Assembly (NCBI GenBank): GCA_016705005.1
Contig: JADIZB010000017.1
Coordinates: forward strand, 106,224-170,223
DNA length: 64,000 bases
Source: Bacteroidales bacterium
Lineage (GTDB): Bacteria > Bacteroidota > Bacteroidia > Bacteroidales > Lentimicrobiaceae
Direction: 5' to 3'
Shown here: positions 1 to 7,924 of the stretch, piece after piece
Layout of the letters: every line of letters begins with the position of its first letter
Numbering within the stretch: the first letter of the stretch is position 1
Translations under genes and position numbers: made by a program
Notes under the pieces: model-generated
What the model saw: only the letters and a program-made list of their open reading frames with translations
What the model was told of the DNA's origin: nothing
Databases searched by the model: none

Positions 1-1350
1 TTCGAGTGAAAGTTCAAGCCTTCTCTCCTTGTAGATATTCTCAGGAGTGGCCGGAATACTGCCAAGCCCGACACGGGCACGCACTCTGTCGAGGTACTGC
101 TGCGCATTGGGTGAACCGAGTTCGGCAGCCATCAGAAGTACATCCGAAAAGCGGATCACCCTGTGGTTACAGGTACGGTTGAGTTCAAACTGACCACTGT
201 TTCCCCAGTGTTCTGCATCGGAACTATATTTCTTTGAGTAATAACCGGTGTGCTGATAACCCTTGTCGAGTGATCCATCCAGCTCTTCCTGGCGAAGAAC
301 AGTAAACTCATATCTGGGGTCATTTTTAATATCATCAACCAATTTCTGGCTCACTGTTCCAAAGCTCCAGCCGCGGTCCCAGTTGTCTGATCCGGTAACC
401 CTCGGGCCCTGCATCTGGGCTGAAAGATTGCCTTCACCCCCTCTTACATAACCCCAATCCCACCAGGGGGGTGTATCACCATAGGATATTTCGAAAACGG
501 ATTCTTTACCATTCTCTCCGGCCAGTTTGAAATTCTGGGAATAGTCCTCAAGCAGGTCGTGACCGCTGTTTGAGATCAGTTCATCGAGGTAATTCACAAC
601 AACTCCGCTGTTTACAACAGTGGTGCCAGCCTGTAAATCCCTGCCGTAAACTCCGTTGTAAAAGAGATAAACCCTGGCAAGCAAAGCCTGGGCGGCCCAC
701 TTTGTGATCCGTCCGGCTTCAGCAGCGGGCACCGTCTCAGGAAGATCGGTCATGGCTTCGCTAAGGTCAAGTGCAATCTGGTTGTATACCTGTTCTGGTG
801 TGGCCTGTGGTTGATTGTATTCAGAAGGTCCACTTAGGGTATGGGTCAATAGGGGAATGTTCTCAAAATAAGCTACCTGTTCAAAGTAAAAATAGGCCCT
901 TAGGAACTTGCTTTCAGCAATCAGCCTCTTTTTGAATGCCTCAGAAGCATCCACCCCGTCAATTTTCTCAAGCAGAACATTTGCACGATAGATACCGGTG
1001 TAGTTCTTAAGCCAGATGGCCTGAGCAATTTTACTGGTGGTAGGAATGTTGAAGTTGTTAAATTCGTTCTCATCCTGTCCGTCGTTTGCATCAGAACCGC
1101 CGGCATAGGAATCATCCGATAAAATATCGGAAATCACGATAAAGGGTGCCCATGATACTCCAGGGGTATCCTGATATCCAAGGACATCATAAACCGCGAC
1201 AAGAGCCTGCATAGCCTGTTCCTCCGTCTTGTAGAAAGTACTGGTAACTTCCTTATCCAGAGGCTGCAGATCAATAAAATCCTCACTACAGGAACCAAGC
1301 ATTGTTGCAAATATTGTAAATGCAACAGCCTTATTTAATATGTTTTTCAT
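1..1350 (-). CDS. susD: RagB/SusD family outer membrane lipoprotein (3' end cut by window)
   Basis: SusD-like lipoproteins sit on the cell surface, cap the SusC barrel and bind the glycan before import. The frame opens at the ATG ending at 1350 (MKNILNKAVAF) and stays open for 450 codons to the window edge, so the C-terminus is missing. A signal peptide ends in an LGSC lipobox, followed by EDFIDLQPLDKE, the typical SusD start. The helical TPR-like core is recognisable (for example WLKNYTGIYRANVLLEKID, ESKFLRAYFYFEQV and KWAAQALLARVYLF), and the last visible residues (ERRLELSLE) match the conserved SusD C-terminal region. It lies 15 bp downstream of susC, in the usual susC-susD order. The family call is firm; the glycan it binds is inferred from the GH16 neighbour. 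Confidence 0.93.
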   Translation of the reverse strand, partial: MKNILNKAVAFTIFATMLGSCSEDFIDLQPLDKEVTSTFYKTEEQAMQALVAVYDVLGYQDTPGVSWAPFIVISDILSDDSYAGGSDANDGQDENEFNNFNIPTTSKIAQAIWLKNYTGIYRANVLLEKIDGVDASEAFKKRLIAESKFLRAYFYFEQVAYFENIPLLTHTLSGPSEYNQPQATPEQVYNQIALDLSEAMTDLPETVPAAEAGRITKWAAQALLARVYLFYNGVYGRDLQAGTTVVNSGVVVNYLDELISNSGHDLLEDYSQNFKLAGENGKESVFEISYGDTPPWWDWGYVRGGEGNLSAQMQGPRVTGSDNWDRGWSFGTVSQKLVDDIKNDPRYEFTVLRQEELDGSLDKGYQHTGYYSKKYSSDAEHWGNSGQFELNRTCNHRVIRFSDVLLMAAELGSPNAQQYLDRVRARVGLGSIPATPENIYKERRLELSLE

Positions 1351-1365
1351 TTTCTCTGATTTAAA

Positions 1366-4300
1366 TTAGAAAGTAATGGTAGTTCCGATTCTCCAGGTTC
1401 TTGCCTGTGGATAAATGCCTCTGTCAATACCGATATCCAGCGAACTTCTGGCCCCGATTTCAGGATCAGCTCCGGTATAGTTGGTCAGGGTAAGCAGGTT
1501 CTCACCGGATATATATACTCTCCAGACTGATACTCCTGCTTTCTTAATAATTCTGGCAGGCAATGAATAGCCTAACTGGGCATTCTTCAGACGCAGGTAG
1601 GATCCGTCTTCAACATAAAGGTCTGAAAAACGGTAATTGTTATTGGCGTCAATCCATGTGTACCGGGGCTCTTCGTCTGAAGTGCCTTCTCCTGTCCAGC
1701 GGTCAAGGATGGCAGTAGTGCGATTGGTATAACGAAGATCCGGGCGCTGACTGCCATTGATGATGTCGTTGCCCAATGTTCCAATAAAGAGTAATGAAAG
1801 GTCGAAGTTTTTGTATTCACCACTGGCATTAAAACCTATGGTCCAGTCAGGTATAGGATTTCCTATAATGGTTCTGTCATCCGGATCAAGTTTCCCATCA
1901 TTGTTGACATCGACAAAGCGAACATCACCGGGTACAGCATTTGGCTGAAGGGGATTGCCGGTTGATCCGATATGCTGATATACTTCGTTTGAATTCTGGA
2001 AAATACCATCCGTTTTATATCCATAGAATGAAGCAATAGGATAACTCTCCTGGGTTCTGTTTACGCTGCCCATAATGCCCAATGATGCTGCGTCAGGAAG
2101 ATATTTGGTTGGATTGGCTACTACAAGCATTTCATTAACATTATAAGTCAAATTCAGACCAACCGAGTAATTCAGATTTTTGACCAGGTGTTTCCACTTC
2201 AGATCAATTTCAATTCCTCTGTTTTCAACGCTGCCAACATTGCTGATAGGAGGGTCGTTTCCAACGTGGCCGGGTATACTAACCCGCTCAAGCAGATCTT
2301 CAGTTGTTTTTACATAATAATCCAGTGTTGTCTGCAGCCTGTTGTTGAAAGCGAAAATATCAAGTGCAAAGTTTAGTTGAATTGATTCTTCCCACTTAAT
2401 ATCATTATTTTCAATGAATTGAGGTGATGCGCCAATGTACCTTCCGCTTCCGAAAATATATCCCCTGCTTTTATCAAGTGAAGAAACATATTGATATAAT
2501 CCAATCTTTTCATTACCATTTTTGCCCCAGCTACCACGTATTTTGATCAAATCGATGTGTTTGGTTTTAGGGAAAAAGGATTCATCAGACAATACCCATC
2601 CCAGGCCGACTGAAGGGAAATATCCATAACGGTTATTTGCTCCAAAATTTGAGGAGCCATCTTTCCTGAGAATAGCAGTAAGCGAATATTTGTTCCTGAA
2701 GTCGTAAGTTAAACGCCCGAAAACCGATGACACAGCATGGTGCGTTGCCCCTCCATTGGCAACCCAAACGGTGTCTGTTGCCATACTCAGGTAAACATTG
2801 TCGGGATCATATAACGGTACATTTGCATTAAATCCGTAAATATTCTCATAGATGTCTTTAATGGCAGATGTACCTGCAAGAACCGTGAAATTATGGTTTC
2901 CGACAGATCCGGAATATGAAATGGTATTGTCCCACTGCCATCCAAAATACCTGTCAATACTTTTACTGACGGAAGTTTTATCGGTATTGTTCTGTGCACC
3001 ATTCAAATAATAAAGCGGACGATAAGAATCGTTCAGAACATAGGCAAGATCAATACCTAAGTTGGTGTTAACTTTCAGCCCTTTCAATATTTCGGCTTCA
3101 CCAAAAATACTTCCAACCAGTTTGTCAACCCGGGTTTCTCCGGTTTGTATCTCAAGCAATGCCATGGGATTTACGACTTCTGCGCCTACATAGTCTGAGA
3201 TGCCATATATCCTGCCCGAGTTATCTTTGACAACCGGTTCATTTGAGTAGGGGGGAGTGGCAAGAATATCAGCATTGTCTTCATAGAGTGGTGTCAGTGG
3301 ATCCATATTTAGTGCGCTGCTGTATACACCATTAAAGGATTCATTACTTCCTATTCCTCGTTTTTTAATATGAGAATATGAAAGAGTATTTCCAAATCGA
3401 AAAACCTTATTAACCTGACTATTGGTATTTAACCTGGCTGTTATCCTTTCAAACTGCGATTTATCGCCCCCAATAATACCCTGCTGAGAGAAGTATGAGA
3501 GTGATGAAGAATAAGAGGTTTTATCAGTACCACCAGTCATTGAAAGCTCATGATTGGTGATTGGGGTATTTTTTTTGAAAATCAGATCCTGCCAGTTTGT
3601 ATTGTGAGCTGGAATTTCATTAAGATCAAACGGCTCTGTCAAACCGGCATTCCGGGCTCCTTCATTCATTATCATACGATATTGATCAGCATCAAGCATA
3701 TCAAGGGTATGCGCTACATTCTGAATGCCAGTATACCCTGAATAAGTTATATTCATTTTGCCGGCTTTCCCGCTTTTAGTCGTAATGAGAATAACACCAT
3801 TGGCAGCCCTTGCACCATAAATGGCGGCTGAAGCGGCATCCTTTAATACATCGATGGATTCAATGTCACCTGGGTTCAAATAATCTATCCCTCCGACTGA
3901 AAGCCCATCAACAACGTAAAGTGGATCAGCATTACCGGTTGTCCCTGTCCCACGAATCCTGATGGTCGGTGCTTCGCCCGGTTGACCTGACTGATTGGTG
4001 ACCATTACCCCTGAAGTGCGTCCCTGAAGCGCCTGTTCTATCCTGAGAACCGGTGTGGATTTGATGTCATCACCATTAACACTGGAAATAGCACCGGTCA
4101 CTACCTTTTTCTTCTGGGTACCATATCCGATAACTACAAGTTCACTGAGACTGGTGGCCTCCGGTATCATGATAACATTGATTACCGACATTTTATTGAC
4201 CAGAATTTTCTGGGTTTTAAAACCAATAAAGGAGACTACCAGGGTTGCATCGGGTTTGGAAACAGTAATACTGTATTTTCCGTCAATATCGGTCGTGGTA

Positions 4301-4461
4301 CCGTTTTGGGTACCCGATTCCACAATGGTTACACCGGGAATGCCGGATTCGGTATCCCCTTCTGTAATTTTTCCGGCAACCTTATGTGACTGGGCAAACA
4401 GAAAGTTTGCATTCAACATAACTACCAGAATAATACATATTCTGCGTAATTTATTTTTCAT
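1366..4461 (-). CDS. susC: SusC/RagA family TonB-linked outer membrane transporter
   Basis: 1031-residue TonB-dependent outer membrane barrel that imports oligosaccharides together with SusD. A signal peptide covers about residues 1-23 (ending LFAQ). A carboxypeptidase-regulatory-like domain follows (about 27-110, GIPGVTIVESGTQNGTTTD), then the plug domain (SELVVIGYGTQKKKVVTGAI, YVVDGLSVGG, ESIDVLKDAASAAIYG, ARAANGVILITTK), and a long beta-barrel that ends in the aromatic-terminated WRIGTTITF expected for BAM insertion. Length is normal for the family. It stands between the GH16 gene (86-bp gap) and susD (15-bp gap) on the same strand, so it is very probably cotranscribed. The cargo is inferred to be beta-glucan oligosaccharides from the GH16 enzyme. 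Confidence 0.97.
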   Translation of the reverse strand: MKNKLRRICIILVVMLNANFLFAQSHKVAGKITEGDTESGIPGVTIVESGTQNGTTTDIDGKYSITVSKPDATLVVSFIGFKTQKILVNKMSVINVIMIPEATSLSELVVIGYGTQKKKVVTGAISSVNGDDIKSTPVLRIEQALQGRTSGVMVTNQSGQPGEAPTIRIRGTGTTGNADPLYVVDGLSVGGIDYLNPGDIESIDVLKDAASAAIYGARAANGVILITTKSGKAGKMNITYSGYTGIQNVAHTLDMLDADQYRMIMNEGARNAGLTEPFDLNEIPAHNTNWQDLIFKKNTPITNHELSMTGGTDKTSYSSSLSYFSQQGIIGGDKSQFERITARLNTNSQVNKVFRFGNTLSYSHIKKRGIGSNESFNGVYSSALNMDPLTPLYEDNADILATPPYSNEPVVKDNSGRIYGISDYVGAEVVNPMALLEIQTGETRVDKLVGSIFGEAEILKGLKVNTNLGIDLAYVLNDSYRPLYYLNGAQNNTDKTSVSKSIDRYFGWQWDNTISYSGSVGNHNFTVLAGTSAIKDIYENIYGFNANVPLYDPDNVYLSMATDTVWVANGGATHHAVSSVFGRLTYDFRNKYSLTAILRKDGSSNFGANNRYGYFPSVGLGWVLSDESFFPKTKHIDLIKIRGSWGKNGNEKIGLYQYVSSLDKSRGYIFGSGRYIGASPQFIENNDIKWEESIQLNFALDIFAFNNRLQTTLDYYVKTTEDLLERVSIPGHVGNDPPISNVGSVENRGIEIDLKWKHLVKNLNYSVGLNLTYNVNEMLVVANPTKYLPDAASLGIMGSVNRTQESYPIASFYGYKTDGIFQNSNEVYQHIGSTGNPLQPNAVPGDVRFVDVNNDGKLDPDDRTIIGNPIPDWTIGFNASGEYKNFDLSLLFIGTLGNDIINGSQRPDLRYTNRTTAILDRWTGEGTSDEEPRYTWIDANNNYRFSDLYVEDGSYLRLKNAQLGYSLPARIIKKAGVSVWRVYISGENLLTLTNYTGADPEIGARSSLDIGIDRGIYPQARTWRIGTTITF

Positions 4462-4547
4462 AAGTTCAGTTTTTATATTAAAAAATCTTGACTTTCATTC
4501 CATTGAAAGTGCCCTGAAGAAGGTGGTACTTCTGTTTGGGTTTTGTG

Positions 4548-5651
4548 TCATCCTGCCTGGAAAACCCTGATGTAATCAACTTTCAATTGCTGAGGAAATA
4601 TGGTTGAAGCATCCGGATTTCCCGGCCATACACCGCCTACAGCTAAGTTAAAGATGAAGAAGGATGAGGCCTGGAATTCAGTCATATGTGCTGGCGTGAT
4701 ATCTACTTCATTGTATTTCACATCATTAACATACCATTTTATTCTGGTAGCATCCCAAATGATGGTAAATACATGATATTCGTCAGCAAATATGCCTGTT
4801 GATAGCGAATACGACTGACCGTATTGAACATGTCCGTTATTATCCCAGTGTAAGGTTCCGTGTATGGTTTTTTCCCTGCCACTGCCGCCAATCATCTCCA
4901 TGATGTCTGTTTCACCACATTGCGGCCATCCGACATTGGTGATATTATCTCCAAGCATCCACAATGCCGGCCAGATTCCCTGACCTTCAGGCAGCAATGC
5001 CCTGATATCAATTCTGCCGTATTTGAATGATTTCTTCCCCCTTGTAACCAGCCTCGATGAAGTGTAACTGCTGTTCTGGTAGTTTTCTTTTCGTGCTTCA
5101 ATGGTCAGAACATCATCGGATACTATCGTATTTTCCTGCCTGTAGTATTGCAGTTCATTGTTTCCCCAGCCCCCGGCTCCGGTTTCATAGCTCCAGTACT
5201 GATTATTCAGGGCGTTTCCATCAAATTCATCATTCCAGACCAACTGATAACCCGCGTATTGCAGTGGTGTAACATAACCCTCTCCAACCGTTACAGGATC
5301 ATCATCGTCAATAACAACCTGCTTTTCAGAAGAAATATACCGGCCCGAAGATCCATAGGCCCTGAGCCTGATTGTATAAGTCCCTGCCTGGGTAAACTCA
5401 TAGTCAAAAGTACCTGTCGTATTGGTTGCAGCCGGCTGATCGTCTGATCCGATGTATAAACGGAATTCTGTAGCATTGTCAGCAGTGGCCTGAATATGGA
5501 CTATTCCCACACCTGAAGCGGGTACAGTAACCTCCACGACCAGATTTGAAGGTTCAACCATATTATCCGGTTCATCTTCCTTGCATGAGGTAGAAAACAT
5601 AACCAAAAACAGGATGGATAGAAAATATGAAGTGCTTAAGGGATTTTTCAT
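4548..5651 (-). CDS. Glycoside hydrolase family 16 lipoprotein (endo-beta-glucanase, laminarinase-like)
   Basis: Surface endo-glycanase likely to cut beta-1,3- or mixed-linkage glucan. I chose the ATG at 5651 because it begins a lipoprotein signal (MKNPLSTSYFLSILF... with an STSC lipobox); an in-frame ATG at 5702 would add 17 residues running into the upstream hairpin. After the lipobox comes an acidic stretch (KEDEPDN), a beta-sandwich/PKD-like domain (about residues 40-115), then the GH16 jelly roll from LVWNDEFDG. The catalytic signature is ETDIME: nucleophile E247, D249 and acid/base E252 in this numbering. Other GH16 landmarks are GIWPALWMLG and HVFTIIWDATRIKWYVN. Neighbours are the PKD lipoprotein upstream and susC downstream. 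The exact substrate (laminarin, lichenin, agar-like) cannot be fixed from sequence alone, but the motif fits the laminarinase-type subgroup. Confidence 0.93.
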   Translation of the reverse strand: MKNPLSTSYFLSILFLVMFSTSCKEDEPDNMVEPSNLVVEVTVPASGVGIVHIQATADNATEFRLYIGSDDQPAATNTTGTFDYEFTQAGTYTIRLRAYGSSGRYISSEKQVVIDDDDPVTVGEGYVTPLQYAGYQLVWNDEFDGNALNNQYWSYETGAGGWGNNELQYYRQENTIVSDDVLTIEARKENYQNSSYTSSRLVTRGKKSFKYGRIDIRALLPEGQGIWPALWMLGDNITNVGWPQCGETDIMEMIGGSGREKTIHGTLHWDNNGHVQYGQSYSLSTGIFADEYHVFTIIWDATRIKWYVNDVKYNEVDITPAHMTEFQASSFFIFNLAVGGVWPGNPDASTIFPQQLKVDYIRVFQAG

Positions 5652-5664
5652 GGTCAGGATTATA

Positions 5665-5697
5665 AAAATCAGGGCCAGACAGGCTGGCCCTGATTTT
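5665..5697 (-). terminator. Intra-operon hairpin, possible attenuating terminator
   Basis: Perfect 14-bp stem (AAAATCAGGGCCAG at 5665-5678 and its complement at 5684-5697) with a 5-nt loop, in the 56-bp gap between the PKD lipoprotein and the GH16 start. Read on the minus strand the right arm runs into TTTTTATAA, so it has the form of a Rho-independent terminator inside the operon. It may lower GH16/susCD transcription relative to the first gene, or protect the upstream mRNA end. Confidence 0.65.
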
Positions 5698-5707
5698 ATC
5701 AAATGGT

Positions 5708-7213
5708 TTAATTAAATCTGAAATTGCGGATATAGAAAGTACCCTCATCGGCATGGCCTCCACCACCAAGTGATATGGCAAAGAAGTCAAGATCAGTTCT
5801 TTCACCAGGGGTATATACTCCCATTCCAGGACCGCTGGTAGGTGCATTCAGGTTGAATGTGTAGGTAACCCAGGCATCCATTACAGTAGCTGTTGCATCA
5901 TATTGCAGATGGCCGGTCCACCATTGCTCAGTCTGACTTGCTTCACCGATTATAACAGCAATACCTTTTGTCAAAGTACCTGAATAATTATTTGAACTGG
6001 GCATATAAACATCTACAGACACAGTTGTAAAATTATTAAACTGAATGTCGTTTTCCATTTGAAACTGAAGTTCCTGATAAGTGCCTTTTCTGTCATATTT
6101 CCCGCAGTTAACACCAACTCCTGCCGGATCAGCTACGCCAATAGTAAAAGCCATCCCGCCATTGGCAGCAGTACCGTTACCAGGATATACACCAGCTGTA
6201 TCAAGTACAACGAAACTTGTAGCTGTCTCAAATGTATTCCACATCTCGGCAGGTGTTAAATTGGGAAGATCTTCACCGTAAGGAGGTGTAATCTGAATAA
6301 CTTCCGGTTCAAGTGCCGGGTTTGAGTAACTAACGTATGTAAAATCCCAATACAGTGCAGCATAAGTATATGACACTGTCATTAAATCATAACCGTCTTT
6401 TTCTTCAATCACGGCTTTGAAAGATTTAGAGGCTTCAGGAACAATTGATTCTGCAGCAGTACCCAACTGTGGAAGTCCAAGCCATGCACCAGTACCAGTA
6501 AGCGTGATTGTATTGGTGGCAGGGTCATATGTGAAAGCATGAGTTCCACTTAACCAGGCACTTACGTCAGCTCCGGCTGAATTGACCATATTTGAGGCAA
6601 TAGCTTCAAAACATGATTCATTAACTGCTGTACCTGCAAATACGGCACCTTCTCCCCAGAAAGATCCATGATCATCAAATACATAGGAGCCGTCGCGTTT
6701 AAAAGTATATTCCTGAAAATAATAGCAAGGTCTTGCTCCGGTATTCGACAGTGACCACCATAACCGGGCACTGGCGGCATCCGGGCCAACACCCATGCAG
6801 GTGCCTTCCCTGAACAGCTTCCAGGTTTTGGATGTTTCTCCTGCCAGTAATGCCAGTGCAGAATTCGGATCCTTTATTTCAATTGTCTGGTTGAATGTAG
6901 CCGATGCATTGGCTGAATTCTTCGCTGTTAGCACAACTGTATATGTACCGGCTGCTGTAAAGGCATGCACCGGATTTGCTTCAACCGAGGTCTGTCCGTC
7001 ACCGAAATTCCATGAATAGGAAGTAGCATTTTGTGAGTAGTTGGTAAAGGTAACTTCAAGAAAGTTCGTGGTACTGATCACGTACTGAAAACTTGCAATT
7101 GGATTTGCAGGGGGATCTTCTTCGTCGTCTTTACAGGAAACGAAAGTTATCAGAGAAATTACTCCGATCATTAGGAAAAATCTGGTACCCCATTTCGAAA
7201 AACTGTTTTTCAT
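5708..7213 (-). CDS. PKD-domain surface lipoprotein, candidate glycan-binding protein of the PUL
   Basis: 501-residue lipoprotein: signal peptide with an FVSC lipobox and an acidic KDDEEDPP stretch that fits surface export. A PKD domain spans roughly residues 38-115 (TSYSWNFGDGQTS is the diagnostic motif, AAGTYTVVLTAKN its last strand). The following ~130 residues hold a segment starting KTWKLFREGTCMGVGP, which resembles regions found beside GH16 genes in Bacteroidota PULs. The C-terminal ~170 residues look like a carbohydrate-binding beta-sandwich (FNNFTTVSVDVYMPSS, TDLDFFAISLGGGG). No catalytic site was recognised. It is the first gene of the PUL transcript, directly before the GH16 gene. 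Its position and architecture suggest a SusE/SusF-type surface glycan-binding protein; this role is inferred. Confidence 0.75.
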   Translation of the reverse strand: MKNSFSKWGTRFFLMIGVISLITFVSCKDDEEDPPANPIASFQYVISTTNFLEVTFTNYSQNATSYSWNFGDGQTSVEANPVHAFTAAGTYTVVLTAKNSANASATFNQTIEIKDPNSALALLAGETSKTWKLFREGTCMGVGPDAASARLWWSLSNTGARPCYYFQEYTFKRDGSYVFDDHGSFWGEGAVFAGTAVNESCFEAIASNMVNSAGADVSAWLSGTHAFTYDPATNTITLTGTGAWLGLPQLGTAAESIVPEASKSFKAVIEEKDGYDLMTVSYTYAALYWDFTYVSYSNPALEPEVIQITPPYGEDLPNLTPAEMWNTFETATSFVVLDTAGVYPGNGTAANGGMAFTIGVADPAGVGVNCGKYDRKGTYQELQFQMENDIQFNNFTTVSVDVYMPSSNNYSGTLTKGIAVIIGEASQTEQWWTGHLQYDATATVMDAWVTYTFNLNAPTSGPGMGVYTPGERTDLDFFAISLGGGGHADEGTFYIRNFRFN

Positions 7214-7379
7214 GTGTTGGTGTGTGTTTGGTGAATGGTTTAATTGATACTTGGTATGTGAATGATATTTTTGTTTGTTTTCACTATTGTCCAGTTAACT
7301 TTAGAAGGCTACTATGAGATTCTTCACATCACTTTCCCGCATATGCGCGATTCAGATTGACAATTCATTAACGATATTT

Positions 7380-7423
7380 ATAGGGGGCTTGGTGGCTGCT
7401 TTTTCCGCCACCAAGCCCCCTAT
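7380..7423. repeat. Perfect 17-bp inverted repeat (stem-loop)
   Basis: Arms 7380-7396 (ATAGGGGGCTTGGTGGC) and 7407-7423 are exact complements around a 10-nt loop. The stem is far more GC-rich than its surroundings. No clear T-run follows on either strand, so a plain terminator is not obvious. It could end the regulator transcript, form a leader structure of the PUL mRNA, or be a dispersed repeat. Confidence 0.85.
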
Positions 7424-7446
7424 CTTTGGGAAACCTGTAAGTCAAA

Positions 7447-7474
7447 GTCATTCTGAGCGTTAGCGAAGAATTTC
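7447..7474. repeat. Dispersed repeat of the GTCATTCTGAGCG...GCGAAGAAT type
   Basis: The segment GTCATTCTGAGCGTTAGCGA followed by AGAATTTC closely resembles the short GTCATTCTGAGCGAAGCGAAGAATCTC-like element that recurs in intergenic DNA of many bacteria, including Bacteroidota. Only one copy is in this window, so the assignment rests on recall of that motif. Confidence 0.5.
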
Positions 7475-7924
7475 ATAATATTACCGGACAACAGTGGCTT
7501 ATTTTATATTTCATGTCTGCTTCACAAATGAAAACACCTTGATAAAATGGTTTCTGATTCTGGTGATTGATCAGATTTTTATAGGTTTTGGTTTTCATCC
7601 CCACAAACATAATAAGGAATCACAAAGATTTCAAGTTAATCGTCCCATCAATGTTTCATCATGTAATAAATTATATTACATCATTACTACATCATTGAGT
7701 ATGCAATATATTTATAAATAGGAGATTATGAAAATTAATCCAAAAAATTGGATCACATCATTGTGTTTTTTTTACAGTGGTTCACAAGAGATGGAATGGT
7801 TGTTCAGAAATCGGTAGAAATTCTGCAGAATACATATCAAAAGGGTCATATTAACAGGTCCAGTTTAGGCAGCGAATACCATGCAGAACTTGTTTTTTTT
7901 TCAGGCAACCGGACATGGTGGATT

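Larger units (their letters stand above)
7214..7924. other. 711-bp intergenic region between PUL regulator and PUL structural genes
   Basis: No convincing gene: short plus-strand frames here (61-75 codons) have no family resemblance and AT-rich, low-information sequence. The region holds a perfect GC-rich inverted repeat (7380-7423) and a copy of a GTCATTCTGAGCG-type repeat (7447-7474), both listed separately. The PUL promoter should lie between 7214 and about 7380 on the minus strand, but I see no clear TAnnTTTG box. Confidence 0.6.

Noticed and set aside
4055..4570. 171-codon plus-strand frame
   Set aside because: Antisense to the susC N-terminus and the GH16 end; composition is typical of a shadow frame.
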